Translations under genes and position numbers: made by a program
Assembly: GCF_002356315.1 (NCBI RefSeq)
Contig: NZ_AP018164.1
Span: forward strand, 3,348,001 to 3,412,000
Direction: 5' to 3'
DNA from: Mycobacterium shigaense
GTDB lineage: Bacteria > Actinomycetota > Actinomycetes > Mycobacteriales > Mycobacteriaceae
DNA: 64,000 nucleotides
Shown: positions 20,232 through 29,754 of the stretch, one piece after another
Position numbering within the stretch: the first letter of the stretch is position 1
How the letters are laid out: every line of letters begins with the position of its first letter
The notes under the pieces: model-generated
Databases searched by the model: none
Told to the model about the DNA's origin: nothing
Seen by the model: the letters and a program-made list of their open reading frames with translations, nothing else

Positions 20232-20738
20232 ATGTCGGGACGCAGGGCTGCGATGGTCGTCACTGCGGCAACGTCGCTGGGCGCCTTCATGTCCCCCGCG
20301 GCGATGGCCGCCGATCCACTGTGGAACGGGCAGTACATGCTGACGCTGTCGGCCAACGCGAAGGTCGGCACCAGTACTGCGGCCAGTCAGCCGGAATACG
20401 CCCACCATTCCACCGTCTCCATCAGCTCGAAGTGTTCGTCGGGCACCTGCATCGCCACGGTGGACGATCCGCCGCCACCCAAAAACGACTCCATGCCGCG
20501 AACCATCGAATTCACCTGGAACGGTGCCCAATGGGTGCGCGAGATGACGTGGAAGTGGGACTGCCTATTGCCCGACGGCACCATCGAATACGACCCCGCG
20601 AAATCCATCACCGCCTACACGCCCGGGCCGAACGGCGTCCTCACCGGCGTCTTTCACACGGACATCACGAGCGGGGCGTGTAAAGGCAACGTGGACATGC
20701 CCGTAACGGCCGCCCCGCTGCACCCCCCGACGGTCTGA
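20232..20738 (+). CDS. Secreted protein of unknown function (Rv2253-like)
   Basis: A 168-residue exported protein. ATG 20232 follows GGGAGG at 20221; the N-terminus (MSGRRAAMVVTAATSLGAFM) is a signal peptide with a likely cleavage after AMA at about residue 27. The mature part holds four cysteines (CSSGTC, CLL and ACKGN regions) and conserved tryptophans (DPLWNGQYMLTLS, FTWNGAQW, WKWDC), which suggest a small disulfide-bonded beta-sandwich. It follows dagK after 68 bases on the same strand. No enzyme motif is visible. Confidence 0.85.
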   Translation: MSGRRAAMVVTAATSLGAFMSPAAMAADPLWNGQYMLTLSANAKVGTSTAASQPEYAHHSTVSISSKCSSGTCIATVDDPPPPKNDSMPRTIEFTWNGAQWVREMTWKWDCLLPDGTIEYDPAKSITAYTPGPNGVLTGVFHTDITSGACKGNVDMPVTAAPLHPPTV

Positions 20739-20787
20739 CGATCACGCATTGAGAATCCTCCAAGTGCGCCGCGGTCTACTGCACACC

Positions 20788-21495
20788 ATGAACAAGAACA
20801 ACGGCTGGCACTCGCGGATGGTGGCGATCGCGGCGACCCTCGCGGCCGGCGCGGGACTCGCGTCGCTGGCGGCGGCCCACGCCGACACGCAGATGTGCCC
20901 GCAAGTCGACGCCAACCAGATGTGCCATTTCGACGCGTCGGGACCGTATTCGAACATCACCATGGCCTTCCCGGCCGACTACCCCGACGAGCCCGCGCTC
21001 ACCGGATATCTGCGCAAGGCCGCCGACGACTACAGCAACGCCCGGGGCCCCTCGGGTTCGCTCACGTCGCCGACCGCGCTGGACGTCACCAGCGAGCGCT
21101 ACAACTCCGGATCGCCGCGAAGCGGAACCCGATCGGTCGTGACCAAGATCTACCAAAACCTGGGCGGCGCACACCCGTTGACCTGGTACAAATCGTTCAA
21201 CTACAACCTGGCCACCCGGACCGCGATCACCTACGACTCACTGTTTCGGCCGGGAAGCCAACCGCTGCAGGCGATTTTGCCGATCGTGCAGAAGACCCTC
21301 GCCGACCGCTACGGGGCCGCCGTGTCGATCCCCGACGACGCCGGACTCAATCCGGCCAACTACCAAAGCTTCGCGATCACCGACGGTGCCGTCCTCTTCT
21401 TCTTCGACCAGAACGCGCTGCAGCCGGCGCTGGAGGCCACCCAGGTGTCGGTGCCGCGCACCGCGATCGCGTCGACGCTCAGTCCCGGACTGTAA
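20788..21495 (+). CDS. Secreted MPT64/DUF3298 family protein
   Basis: A 235-residue secreted protein related to MPT64 (Rv1980c) and Rv3036c, small mycobacterial antigens or esterase-like proteins. A signal peptide covers about residues 1-33 (MVAIAATLAAGAGLASLAAA, cleavage after AHA). Family motifs follow: QMCHFDASGPYSNITMAFP, GGAHPLTWYKSFNYNLAT, ITYDSLF and NYQSFAITDGAVLFFF, the last typical of DUF3298. Two cysteines near the mature N-terminus may pair. ATG 20788 is chosen; a start 13 codons upstream would place charged residues before the signal peptide. It converges with DUF3145 six bases away. Confidence 0.88.
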   Translation: MNKNNGWHSRMVAIAATLAAGAGLASLAAAHADTQMCPQVDANQMCHFDASGPYSNITMAFPADYPDEPALTGYLRKAADDYSNARGPSGSLTSPTALDVTSERYNSGSPRSGTRSVVTKIYQNLGGAHPLTWYKSFNYNLATRTAITYDSLFRPGSQPLQAILPIVQKTLADRYGAAVSIPDDAGLNPANYQSFAITDGAVLFFFDQNALQPALEATQVSVPRTAIASTLSPGL

Positions 21496-21501
21496 CCGCG
21501 C

Positions 21502-22014
21502 CTAGCCGACGCCGCGGCTGAGCCAGGTCACTTCGCCGGCGTCGCCGCCGTCGCGGTACACCTCGAGCGCCTCGTCCCACGCCGTCCCCAGCACCGAATC
21601 CAATTCGGCGGCCAGCGTATCGGCGCCCTGGGCCATCATCGAGCGCAGGCGCATCTCCCCGACCATGATGTCGCCGTTCGCGCTCATCGACCCGCTCCAC
21701 AACCCGAGTTGCGGCGTGTGGCTGAACCGCTGGCCGTCCACCCCGGGGCTGGGGTCCTCGGTGACCTCGAATCGCAGCACCGTCCAGGAGCGCAGGGCGT
21801 TGGCCAGCCGCGCCCCCGTACCCACCGGTCCGACCCAGTTGGTGACGGCGCGCAGCTGCCCGGGCATCGCCGGCTGCGGCGTCCACACCAAATTGGCCTT
21901 GGACTGCAGGGTCGACGACAGCGCCCACTCGACGTGTGGGCACACCGCCGCGGGCGAGGCGTGCACGTACACCACGCCCGCCGTGATGTCGGCGAATTGA
22001 TTCGACGTGCGCAT
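21502..22014 (-). CDS. DUF3145 conserved actinobacterial protein
   Basis: A 170-residue cytosolic protein (Rv2256c-like) of the DUF3145 family, widespread in actinobacteria and of unknown function. It has VVYVHASPAAVCPHVEWALS at the N-terminus, a core with WVGPVGTGARLANALRSW and LRFEVTEDPSPGVDG, and an acidic C-terminus. ATG 22014 begins MRTSNQFAD. Its position between cell-envelope and secreted genes gives no firm hint. The gene is separate from the upstream serine hydrolase operon by 138 bases. Confidence 0.9.
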   Translation of the reverse strand: MRTSNQFADITAGVVYVHASPAAVCPHVEWALSSTLQSKANLVWTPQPAMPGQLRAVTNWVGPVGTGARLANALRSWTVLRFEVTEDPSPGVDGQRFSHTPQLGLWSGSMSANGDIMVGEMRLRSMMAQGADTLAAELDSVLGTAWDEALEVYRDGGDAGEVTWLSRGVG

Positions 22015-22152
22015 CTACTGCTCCTTCGGTTCCGCGAGGGACGTCTTCCCCAACGACCTGGCGAACCCGGTGAGCAGAGTGCTGCATGAAGTTTTTGTGT
22101 CCTGCGTGTCTATTGTGCCTTGTGATACCCGTGTTGCGCTAGTGCTCGATGC

Positions 22153-22974
22153 CTATTTGATGTATTGCAGCAGCACCGCGTCGCTGAGCGCCGGCCACGG
22201 CGCGAGCGCCCACTCGCCGAAATCGCGGTCGGTGAGCACCACCAGCGCCAGGTCGGCGTCCGGATCGACCCAGATGAAGCCGCCCGCCTGGCCGAAATGA
22301 CCGTAGCTGCGCGCCGAATTCCGGGCGGCCGTCCAATGCGGCGATTTCGCGTCCCTGATCTCGAAACCCAGCCCCCAGTCGTTGGGCCGCTGCACGCCGT
22401 ATCCGGGCAGGACGCCGTCCAGGCCCGGGAATTGCACGCGGGTCGCCTCGGCGTGCAGCTGCGCCGAAACCGTCGACGGGCGCAGCAGGTCACCGGCGAA
22501 GGCCGCCAGGTCCGTGACCGTCGAGGTCGCGCCGAACCCGGCTGCCGCCGCGCCGCCGTCGAGCCGGGTTGACGCCATCCCAAGCGGTTCGCACACGGCT
22601 TCGGTGACGTAGCGGCCGAACTCGATGCCCGACTCCCGCTCGATGGTCTGGGCCAGGACGGTGAAGCCGTAATTGGAATAGATCCGCCGCGCTGCGGGCG
22701 CGGCCAGCACGTGGTCGTTGTTCATCGCCAGGCCCGACGCATGCGCAAGCAGGTGCCGGATCGTGGAGCCGGGCGGCCCGGCGGCGGTGGCCAGGTCGAT
22801 GACGCCCTCCTCGACGGCGATGTGCGCGGCGCGGGCCACCAACGGTTTGGTCACCGATGCCAGCACGAACACCCGCTCGGTGTCGCCGTGACCGGCCAGC
22901 ACGCCGGCCGGTCCGATCACTGCCGCGGCGGCATTGGCCACCGGCCAGTGGCCAAGAGCGTCGAGTGCCGTCAC
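22153..22974 (-). CDS. Serine beta-lactamase-like hydrolase (class C/esterase type)
   Basis: A 273-residue protein of the penicillin-binding/beta-lactamase (class C) fold, Rv2257c-like. Motif 1 SVTK has the nucleophile Ser40 and Lys43; motif 2 YSN is at 99-101; motif 3 is probably HFG in SYGHFGQAGG. There is no signal peptide, so it is likely a cytosolic esterase or amidase rather than a drug-degrading enzyme. GTG 22974 lies four bases after the stop of the small upstream gene, making it the last member of a three-gene operon with the methyltransferase. Confidence 0.9.
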   Translation of the reverse strand: MTALDALGHWPVANAAAAVIGPAGVLAGHGDTERVFVLASVTKPLVARAAHIAVEEGVIDLATAAGPPGSTIRHLLAHASGLAMNNDHVLAAPAARRIYSNYGFTVLAQTIERESGIEFGRYVTEAVCEPLGMASTRLDGGAAAAGFGATSTVTDLAAFAGDLLRPSTVSAQLHAEATRVQFPGLDGVLPGYGVQRPNDWGLGFEIRDAKSPHWTAARNSARSYGHFGQAGGFIWVDPDADLALVVLTDRDFGEWALAPWPALSDAVLLQYIK

Positions 22975-22978
22975 CTGA

Positions 22979-23290
22979 TCAGTGATTCCGGCGGTGGCGG
23001 CGGACCTGCACCTGGGCCCTGACTCGGACCTCGACTTCGGCTCCCGGCCCCCCGACCTCTTTCACGATCAATGTGTGCAGATCGCCCAGCGGGCTGACCA
23101 GCACCTCGCCGACTCGCTGCTCGACGTACCACTGCACGCCCGGCTGATCGCAAGGGGGCTTCGAGGCCCTGCCTTCCTCGACGTACCACTTCACCCCCGG
23201 GTCGTCGACGGGAAATTCGATGTTGTCGCCCCGCTGGATGTCCTCAGCGGGGATGGCGTCGTAGCCCGGGGATCCCATCGGCGGCGTCAC
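22979..23290 (-). CDS. Small protein with two WYVE repeats, unknown function
   Basis: About 103 residues, squeezed between the methyltransferase (GTGA overlap with its stop at 23287-23290) and the serine hydrolase (4-base gap). Two near-copies, [20 protein letters not shown] and [20 protein letters not shown], make an internal repeat, followed by a Val-rich charged tail. An ATG at 23278 (MGSPGYDA) is an alternative start. Tight coupling on both sides and protein-like composition argue that it is real. No family recognised; the repeat could be a small binding unit for a partner or nucleic acid. Confidence 0.6.
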   Translation of the reverse strand: MTPPMGSPGYDAIPAEDIQRGDNIEFPVDDPGVKWYVEEGRASKPPCDQPGVQWYVEQRVGEVLVSPLGDLHTLIVKEVGGPGAEVEVRVRAQVQVRRHRRNH

Positions 23291-24345
23291 TTCGTGGCGA
23301 TGTAGTAGTTGTTGATCGGGTCGGAGTCGACCTCGAGCACTCGAACATCGTCGAAACCGGCGTCGACGAGCATCGAGGTGGCCAGTTGGGTGCCCCACAC
23401 CGTGCCGAGCCCGGCGCCGTCGAGCGCCAGCGACACCGTCATGCAGTGCATGAGCGAGACGGTGTAGAGGTAGGTGCTCATCGGGACGTCGACGTTGTCC
23501 TCGAGGCGGCTGGATGCCCGGATGTCGGCCATCAGGAACACGCCGCCGGGTCGCAGGGCGCGATTGATGTTGTCCAGCACCCGCGCCGGCTGGGCCTGGT
23601 CGTGGATGGCATCGAACACGGTGATGACGTCGTAGCTCTCGACCTTGTCCAGCTCGGCAAGGTTGTGGGCCTCGAAGGCCGCGTTGGTCAGCCCGAGGCG
23701 GCCGGCCTCGGCAACGCCGGTCGCGATGGCCTCCGCGGAGAAGTCGATGCCGGTGAACGTGCTCGCCGGGAACGCCTGTGCCATCACGTTGATCGCGTGA
23801 CCGCTGCCGCAGCCGAAGTCGGCCACGTCCGCGCCGGCGCGCAGCCGTTCGGGCAAGCCGTCGACCAACGGCAGCACGACGTCGACGAGCGCGATGTCGA
23901 AGACCGCGGCGCTCTGCTCGGCCATCAGCGCGTGGAAACGGTTGAACTCGCTGTACGGCAGCCCGCCGCCGTTGCGGAAGCAGCCGATGATTTTCTGTTC
24001 GACTTCGCCGAGTTGCGGAAGGAACACGGACACCAAAGCCAGGTTGTGCGGCCCGGCGGCGCGCGTCAGCACGGCCGCGCGATGGGCGGGCAGCGCGTAG
24101 GCGTCGGTGTCGACGTCGTAGTCGACGATGTGCCCAGTGGTCATGCCGCCCAACCACTCCCGGACGTAGCGCTCGTTGAGGCCGGCGGCGTCCGCGATCT
24201 GCGCGCTGGTGGCTGGACCGAGTCCGGCCATGGTGTCCAGCAGGCCGGTCTGGTGGCCGATGCTCAGCAGGATCGCGAGGCTCGCGCCGTCGAGTGCGGC
24301 GATCATTCGTCCGGTGAAGTCTTCGGTGGTCTCCACAATCGTCAC
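23287..24345 (-). CDS. SAM-dependent methyltransferase with winged-helix N-domain (Rv2258c-like)
   Basis: A 352-residue class I methyltransferase. The N-terminal dimerisation/winged-helix domain ([20 protein letters not shown], about 60-80) explains its annotation as a regulator in some genomes; the catalytic domain has motif [20 protein letters not shown] (about 175), FTGIDFS and the acidic loop [16 protein letters not shown] chose GTG 24345 ([10 protein letters not shown]), matching the conserved N-terminus; the frame is open further upstream to 24450 but would overlap mscR. It is divergent from mscR with a 103-base gap and leads the operon with the small protein and hydrolase. Substrate unknown. 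Confidence 0.9.
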   Translation of the reverse strand: MTIVETTEDFTGRMIAALDGASLAILLSIGHQTGLLDTMAGLGPATSAQIADAAGLNERYVREWLGGMTTGHIVDYDVDTDAYALPAHRAAVLTRAAGPHNLALVSVFLPQLGEVEQKIIGCFRNGGGLPYSEFNRFHALMAEQSAAVFDIALVDVVLPLVDGLPERLRAGADVADFGCGSGHAINVMAQAFPASTFTGIDFSAEAIATGVAEAGRLGLTNAAFEAHNLAELDKVESYDVITVFDAIHDQAQPARVLDNINRALRPGGVFLMADIRASSRLEDNVDVPMSTYLYTVSLMHCMTVSLALDGAGLGTVWGTQLATSMLVDAGFDDVRVLEVDSDPINNYYIATK

Positions 24346-24448
24346 GCTCTCGGACGCTACACCTGCTCGTTGTCGCGGCGGTTGCTCAAGGTCCATGGGT
24401 GGACAGCCCGCCGCGAGATGTATGGCGGCGAACAGTAGGTTGTAGGCC

Positions 24449-25546
24449 ATGAGTCAGACAGTGCGCGGAGTGATTTCACGCAAGAAGGGCCAACCCGTCG
24501 AATTGGTGGACATCGTCGTCCCCGACCCCGGACCCGGCGAGGCTCTGGTCGACATCATCGCCTGCGGGGTGTGCCACACCGACCTGACCTACCGCGAGGG
24601 CGGCATCAACGAGCAGTACCCGTTCCTGCTCGGCCACGAGGCTGCGGGCACGGTCGAGGCGGTCGGCCCGGGCGTGACGTCGGTGGCGCCGGGCGACTTC
24701 GTGATCCTGAACTGGCGCGCGGTGTGCGGCCAGTGCCGGGCCTGCAAGCGCGGCCGGCCGCACCTGTGTTTCGACACCTTCAACGCCGAACAGAAGATGA
24801 CACTGACCGACGGCACCGAGCTCACCCCGGCGCTGGGCATCGGGGCCTTCGCCGACAAGACTCTGGTGGCCGCCGGTCAATGCACGAAGGTCAATCCCGA
24901 GGCCGACCCGGCCGTCGCCGGCCTGCTGGGTTGCGGCGTCATGGCGGGCATCGGCGCCGCGATCAACACCGGCGCCGTCGACCGCAACGACACCGTCGCG
25001 GTGATCGGCTGTGGCGGCGTGGGTGACGCCGCGATCGCGGGGGCCGCGCTGGTCGGCGCCCGGCGGATCATCGCCGTCGACACCGACAACACCAAGCTGG
25101 ACTGGGCCCGTGAGTTCGGCGCCACCCACACCGTCAACAGCGCCGAGTTCGCCGCCGATAAGGACCTCGTGGAAACGATTGCCGACCTCACCGACGGTTT
25201 CGGTGTCGACGTGGTGATCGACGCGGTCGGCCGGCCCGAAACGTGGAAGCAGGCCTTCTACGCGCGGGACCTGGCCGGAACCGTGGTGCTGGTGGGCGTG
25301 CCGACGCCGGACATGACGCTGGAGATGCCTCTGGTCGACTTCTTCAGCCGCGGCGGATCGTTGAAGTCCTCCTGGTACGGCGACTGTCTGCCCGAACGCG
25401 ACTTCCCCACCCTGATCGACCTCTACCTGCAGGGCCGGCTTCCGCTGGAGAAGTTTGTCTCCGAGCGAATCGGGCTAGACGCCATCGAGGAGGCGTTCGA
25501 CAAGATGCATGCGGGCAAGGTATTGCGATCGGTGGTGATGCTCTGA
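24449..25546 (+). CDS. mscR: S-nitrosomycothiol reductase / mycothiol-dependent formaldehyde dehydrogenase
   Basis: MscR reduces S-nitrosomycothiol and oxidises the mycothiol adduct of formaldehyde with NAD, protecting against nitric oxide and aldehydes. 365 residues of the zinc alcohol dehydrogenase family: catalytic zinc ligands in CGVCHTD (Cys39) and GHE (His63), structural zinc site [15 protein letters not shown], nucleotide motif [16 protein letters not shown] 24449 is clear. Its stop overlaps the start of the metallo-hydrolase (TGATG), as in M. tuberculosis, so they form an operon. Confidence 0.95.
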   Translation: MSQTVRGVISRKKGQPVELVDIVVPDPGPGEALVDIIACGVCHTDLTYREGGINEQYPFLLGHEAAGTVEAVGPGVTSVAPGDFVILNWRAVCGQCRACKRGRPHLCFDTFNAEQKMTLTDGTELTPALGIGAFADKTLVAAGQCTKVNPEADPAVAGLLGCGVMAGIGAAINTGAVDRNDTVAVIGCGGVGDAAIAGAALVGARRIIAVDTDNTKLDWAREFGATHTVNSAEFAADKDLVETIADLTDGFGVDVVIDAVGRPETWKQAFYARDLAGTVVLVGVPTPDMTLEMPLVDFFSRGGSLKSSWYGDCLPERDFPTLIDLYLQGRLPLEKFVSERIGLDAIEEAFDKMHAGKVLRSVVML

Positions 25547-26169
25547 TGGTCGACATCGATCGGGTGGTCACCCACGGCACCTTCGAACTGGACGGTGGCA
25601 GTTGGGAAGTCGACAACAACATCTGGCTGGTGGGCGACAACTCCAATGTCGTGGTGTTCGACGCCGCGCATGACGCGGCGCCGATCGTAGAGGCCGTCGG
25701 CGGTCGGCACGTGGTGGCGGTGGTGTGCACGCACGGCCACAACGACCACGTCACGGTGGCGCCCGAACTCGGCAAGACGCTCGACGCACCGGTGCTGCTG
25801 CATCCAGCCGACGAGGTTCTATGGCGAATGACACACCCGGACAAGGATTTTCACACCATCTCCGACGGGCATACGTTGAAGATCGACGGCACCGAGCTGA
25901 CCGCGCTGCACACCCCGGGGCACTCCCCCGGATCGGTGTGTTGGTACATCCACGACCTCGGCGTGGTGTTCAGCGGCGACACCCTGTTCGCCGGCGGTCC
26001 GGGCGCGACGGGCCGGTCGTACTCCGACTTCCCGACGATTCTCGAGTCCATCTCCGAGCGGCTCGGCAAGCTGCCGGGCGAGACCATTGTGCACACCGGC
26101 CACGGCGACAGCACCAGAATCGGCGACGAGATCGTCCATTACGAGGAATGGGTGGCGCGGGGTCACTGA
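25546..26169 (+). CDS. Metallo-beta-lactamase fold hydrolase, partner of MscR
   Basis: A 207-residue glyoxalase-II-type hydrolase (Rv2260-like). The metal motif THGHNDH is at about residue 64, followed by HTPGHSPGS, FSGDTLFAGGPGATGRS (bridging Asp) and HTGHGDST. As it is translationally coupled to mscR it probably hydrolyses a mycothiol thioester, such as the S-formyl-mycothiol produced by MscR; this reaction is inferred from context, analogous to S-formylglutathione hydrolase. Cytosolic; no signal peptide. Confidence 0.92.
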   Translation: MVDIDRVVTHGTFELDGGSWEVDNNIWLVGDNSNVVVFDAAHDAAPIVEAVGGRHVVAVVCTHGHNDHVTVAPELGKTLDAPVLLHPADEVLWRMTHPDKDFHTISDGHTLKIDGTELTALHTPGHSPGSVCWYIHDLGVVFSGDTLFAGGPGATGRSYSDFPTILESISERLGKLPGETIVHTGHGDSTRIGDEIVHYEEWVARGH

Positions 26170-26255
26170 CGCGACGCGTACGGTCCAGGAGAGTTTCGAC
26201 ACATCGTCGCAGCGGGTAACCGACGCGGATAGCGCTGCGACGAGGGGGTAGGTAC

Positions 26256-26654
26256 GTGACTGTGCAGGACGATAAAGCAGCTGGCCAAGCCGAGTACACC
26301 GACAAGACCGAGGTCGATGAGACCGAGGACGAGGGTCGGGCCGACGGTGGCCAGACCGAGAAGCCGGAGCCGGACGAGGAAGACAAGAAGCAGGCCTCCG
26401 AAATGATGGTGGCCTACGAGGACCGCCCGACCGTGGTGCTGCCGGGCTCGGGGGGAGCCGTCTCGGGGACCGCGGTCAACGACTGGCTCGACGACGACGG
26501 CAACCCGAAGTACAACAACGAGGTCGACGGCGGGGGCGAGGACGGCCCAAGCGACGAGGACAAGCAGGCCCAGATCGAAAAGGACAAGGCGCTCAACGAG
26601 GAACTCCGGAAGGCCGCGGCCGAGGAGAACAAGGGCGAGAAGCGCCAGCCATGA
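26256..26654 (+). CDS. Acidic, low-complexity hypothetical protein
   Basis: A 132-residue protein very rich in Asp, Glu and Lys, probably disordered, with one more ordered hydrophobic segment (MVAYEDRPTVVLPGSGGAVS, about 50-70) containing the conserved-looking GTAVNDWLDDDGNPKY. GTG 26256 is preceded by GAGGGGG at 26242-26247. It converges with the Hsp70-like gene, ending three bases from that gene's stop. I do not recognise a family. Confidence 0.7.
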   Translation: MTVQDDKAAGQAEYTDKTEVDETEDEGRADGGQTEKPEPDEEDKKQASEMMVAYEDRPTVVLPGSGGAVSGTAVNDWLDDDGNPKYNNEVDGGGEDGPSDEDKQAQIEKDKALNEELRKAAAEENKGEKRQP

Positions 26655-26657
26655 CGT

Positions 26658-28451
26658 CTAGCTGTGCCCAATCCCCGGAATTGACAAGTTGATTCCGGGG
26701 ATGTGTGGGATGGGCGGAATCGCCGGGATCGGGATGCGCGGCGGCACCGGCGGTGCCTGCGGCAGCTGAGGTACCGGCGGCGGGGGTGCCTGCGGCGGCG
26801 CGGGAACATCCGCGGGAGGCTGCGGGATGTCCGCCGGGGGCGGCGGGATGTCCGCCGGGGGTGGTCCCGCATCCGCGGGTTGGGCGGGCGCAACTTGCGG
26901 TGCCACCTGAGGTGGCGCCGACGGCGGCGCGGGATTCGCGGGTGCGGACTGCGGCGCGCCGGCGCTGGCCGGTGCGGGAGCGGCCGGCGAGTTCGCGCCC
27001 GGTGCCGGGTTCGTGACGGCCTTGTCGCCGGAAAATCCGATCGCCACCGCGATGCCGACCAGCAGCACGGCGACCGCCGTCCCGAGCCCCACGATCCCGG
27101 GCAGCCGATGCCACGGCAGGATCGAGTTCCTTCTCTTCTCCCGACGCGACTCGGCGTTGGCTTCGAAGTTCAGCGCCGGGCGCGCCGACGTGTAGCCCGA
27201 CCCGGCCGGCATACCGCGCGAATTGTCGTCGGCCTCCGACCACGCCAGCACCGGCATCATGCTCGACACCGGCTCGGCCGACCGGATCTGGGTCCGCGCG
27301 GAATTCCCCTCTTCCACCGCCAGTGGCGCCACCGGCACGATCGGCGCCGCGGCCGAGGCCGCACCAAGCGGCGCGGCCGGCGTCAGGGCCGTGGCACTCG
27401 TATCGCCCGGCCCTCGGGACGCCCGCAATGCGGCCCCGATCGCCGCGGCCAGCTGGGGGCGCAGCGTCGTGACCACGGGGACCCGGAAATGTCCCGACAG
27501 CATCGTGGTGACCGCCGGGACGTGCGCCCCGCCGCCCACCGACACCACCGCGACGAGATCGCGAATTGCGTTGCGCGTCAACGTCTCATCCAAGGCCGAG
27601 ACGAAATTACTCAGCGAGTCACGGATCGCGTCGTCGAGTTCGTTTCGGGTGAGCCGGACATCGCCGCCCACGCCGGGTAGCTCCGTGGCCAGCGTGGTCG
27701 CGGTACTCGACGACAGTTGTTCCTTCGCGACTCGGCAGGCAACACGCAGCCGGCTCAGCGAACCGATCGCCGACGTGCCGGACGGGTCGAATCCCCCGGT
27801 GCTCGGCACGTTGGCCAGCACGGCCGTCAACACCGCCTGATCGATCAGGTCGCCGCAGAAGTCCTGATGCCGCACAGTCGGCACCAACGGCCGATAGTCG
27901 CCGGCCGCGTCCATCAACGTGATGCTCGTTCCGCTGCCGCCGAAGTCGCACACCGCGACGGTGCCGCGCGCCGGTATGCCCGGGTTCGCCCGCACGGCGA
28001 ACAGCGTCGCCGCTGCGTCCGGGATCAAGGTGATGGGTCGCGCCGGGCTCGACCATTCGGTCACGCTGCTCAGCGCCGAACCGAGTGCCTCCACCGCGGG
28101 AGTTCCCCAGTGCGCGGGGTGGGTGACGGCGAGGCTTGCGGGCAGGGTGTTGTTGCCGTTCGCGGTGTAGGCCAGTGCGCGCAGCGCGTCGGCCAGCAGG
28201 ACCTCGCTGCGATGCACCGAGCCGTCGGCCGCCACGATGCCGATCGGGTCGCCGACCCGGTCCACAAAGCCGGTGATCACCAGGCCCTGTTCGTCCAGCC
28301 TCGGGTTCTCCGACGGCACGCCGACCTCGGGCGGGCGCTGCTGATACAGCGTCAGGACGGGCTTGCGTGAAACGGCGTGATCTGCGGTGACGGCTGCCAG
28401 GTTGGTAGCGCCGATCGAGAGCCCAAGCGCGGGCGTAGCTCCGTCTGCCAT
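26658..28451 (-). CDS. Membrane-tethered Hsp70-like ATPase with extracytoplasmic proline-rich tail
   Basis: A 597-residue protein (Rv2264c-like). Residues ~1-345 form an actin/Hsp70-type ATPase domain: LGLSIGATNLAAV (phosphate 1), VAVCDFGGSGTSITLMDA (phosphate 2), VVSVGGGAHVPAVTTML (adenosine). A linker of about 100 residues leads to one transmembrane helix (about 452-475), then a 122-residue outside tail dominated by Pro and Ala, with repeats such as PPADIPPPPADIPQPPADVP. It lacks the Hsp70 substrate-binding domain. A cell-wall-spanning or signalling role is inferred only. Stands alone, divergent from nothing obvious upstream. Confidence 0.85.
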   Translation of the reverse strand: MADGATPALGLSIGATNLAAVTADHAVSRKPVLTLYQQRPPEVGVPSENPRLDEQGLVITGFVDRVGDPIGIVAADGSVHRSEVLLADALRALAYTANGNNTLPASLAVTHPAHWGTPAVEALGSALSSVTEWSSPARPITLIPDAAATLFAVRANPGIPARGTVAVCDFGGSGTSITLMDAAGDYRPLVPTVRHQDFCGDLIDQAVLTAVLANVPSTGGFDPSGTSAIGSLSRLRVACRVAKEQLSSSTATTLATELPGVGGDVRLTRNELDDAIRDSLSNFVSALDETLTRNAIRDLVAVVSVGGGAHVPAVTTMLSGHFRVPVVTTLRPQLAAAIGAALRASRGPGDTSATALTPAAPLGAASAAAPIVPVAPLAVEEGNSARTQIRSAEPVSSMMPVLAWSEADDNSRGMPAGSGYTSARPALNFEANAESRREKRRNSILPWHRLPGIVGLGTAVAVLLVGIAVAIGFSGDKAVTNPAPGANSPAAPAPASAGAPQSAPANPAPPSAPPQVAPQVAPAQPADAGPPPADIPPPPADIPQPPADVPAPPQAPPPPVPQLPQAPPVPPRIPIPAIPPIPHIPGINLSIPGIGHS

Positions 28452-28575
28452 TGGTCCAATCCCCGTGTTCAGCGGAATGCCCCCGCATCCGCATAACCCG
28501 AAATTCTGCCGGTTGTACCTATAGCCACTCTCTGCCCTGGCTATGCGCGCGCTGTGTGACGAAACGGCCGCACGC

Positions 28576-29667
28576 TCAGCGGATGGTGCCGGCCCCCGGG
28601 ATCAGGGGCAGGTCCAGCGGGGTGACCCAACCCGGCCGCAGGTCGTTGACCGCCGGCACGGCATTCAACGCTCGCAGCCCGGTCGCCAGGCAGCCGGCCG
28701 CGGCGGCGTCTCGGCCGGAGCCGTCGGTGAACCGGAACGCGGTCTCCTGGAAGATGCTCGGGGTGCCCTCGATGTCCACGCGGTAGACATCGTTGTCGTG
28801 ACCGGTCGGCCAGTCCGGCGCGGCGTCGAGGCCGATGCGGTTGACATGCTCGAGCTGGATGCGGGTCTCACCCTGATAGACGCCGTTGATGGTGAACCGG
28901 ACGGCAGCGACGTGACCGGGCTTGATGACGCCCCGGGCCGAATTGCGCTCGGTGGGCGTCACCCACTTGTCCCACGTGGTGGTGATCTCGTCGAGCGCGA
29001 TGCCGGCGGCGTGGGCGATCATCGGCACGGTGGCGCCCCACGCGAAGATCAGCATGTCGCGGTCTTCCAGCATCGGCTTGAATTCGGGCTCGCGGCCGAT
29101 GCCCATCTCGAATTCGTAGTCGCCCTCGTAATTCGTGTAGTCCAGCAGCTCGGACGCCCGCACCTTGCGGATCTCCGACGTCAGCCCCATCAATGTCATC
29201 GGGAACAGGTCGTTGGCAAAGCCGGGGTCGATGCCGGTGGTGAAACAGGACGACTGACCCAGCTCGCACGCCTCGGTGATCGGCGTAATCCAGTTAGGCG
29301 GGTTGAGGTGCATCGTCGGCCAGACCCACGGCGTCATCGCCGTGGAGCACACGTCGATACCGGCCCGCAGGAAGGCGGTGATCAGCTTGATGTTCTCCTT
29401 GGCGTGCATCGCCGTCGGGCCGTAATGCACCAACGCGTCGGGCTTCAACGCGATCAGGGCGTCGATGTCGTCGGTGGCGACAACGCCCACCTTCTTCGGC
29501 AATCCGCAGATGTCGCCGACGTCGCGTCCGACCTTGCCCGGGTTGCTGACGCCGACGCCCACCAACTCGAAGAGCGGGTGCTTGACGATCTCGGGGATCA
29601 CCATCCGGCCGACGAAGCCGGTACCGAAGACCACCACACGCTTTGCGTCGCTGCCCGACATACTCAC
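28576..29667 (-). CDS. DapB-like NAD(P)-dependent oxidoreductase
   Basis: A 363-residue protein with an N-terminal Rossmann motif VVVFGTGFVGRMVIPEIVKH (about 11-30) and a C-terminal domain similar to the dihydrodipicolinate reductase/2,4-diaminopentanoate dehydrogenase family seen in several mycobacterial paralogues. DALVHYGPTAMHAKENI resembles the DapB nucleotide-binding loop. It is not lysine-pathway DapB, which is about 245 residues. A start at the third codon (ATG 29661) is equally possible. Divergent from the anchorless MmpS-like gene next to cyp124; its substrate is unknown. Confidence 0.8.
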   Translation of the reverse strand: MSMSGSDAKRVVVFGTGFVGRMVIPEIVKHPLFELVGVGVSNPGKVGRDVGDICGLPKKVGVVATDDIDALIALKPDALVHYGPTAMHAKENIKLITAFLRAGIDVCSTAMTPWVWPTMHLNPPNWITPITEACELGQSSCFTTGIDPGFANDLFPMTLMGLTSEIRKVRASELLDYTNYEGDYEFEMGIGREPEFKPMLEDRDMLIFAWGATVPMIAHAAGIALDEITTTWDKWVTPTERNSARGVIKPGHVAAVRFTINGVYQGETRIQLEHVNRIGLDAAPDWPTGHDNDVYRVDIEGTPSIFQETAFRFTDGSGRDAAAAGCLATGLRALNAVPAVNDLRPGWVTPLDLPLIPGAGTIR

Positions 29668-29754
29668 CTTCCGATCGTCAGCCCCCGCTTCACCCTAAGC
29701 GCGCGATTCCGTCGCCTCTAGCACCTCGTCCCGCTAGGTGACACGATGCAAACC

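Noticed and set aside
22979-24157. One long minus-strand protein of 392 residues
   Set aside because: The first three quarters overlap the methyltransferase in another frame; only the last ~100 residues (22979-23290) are credible.
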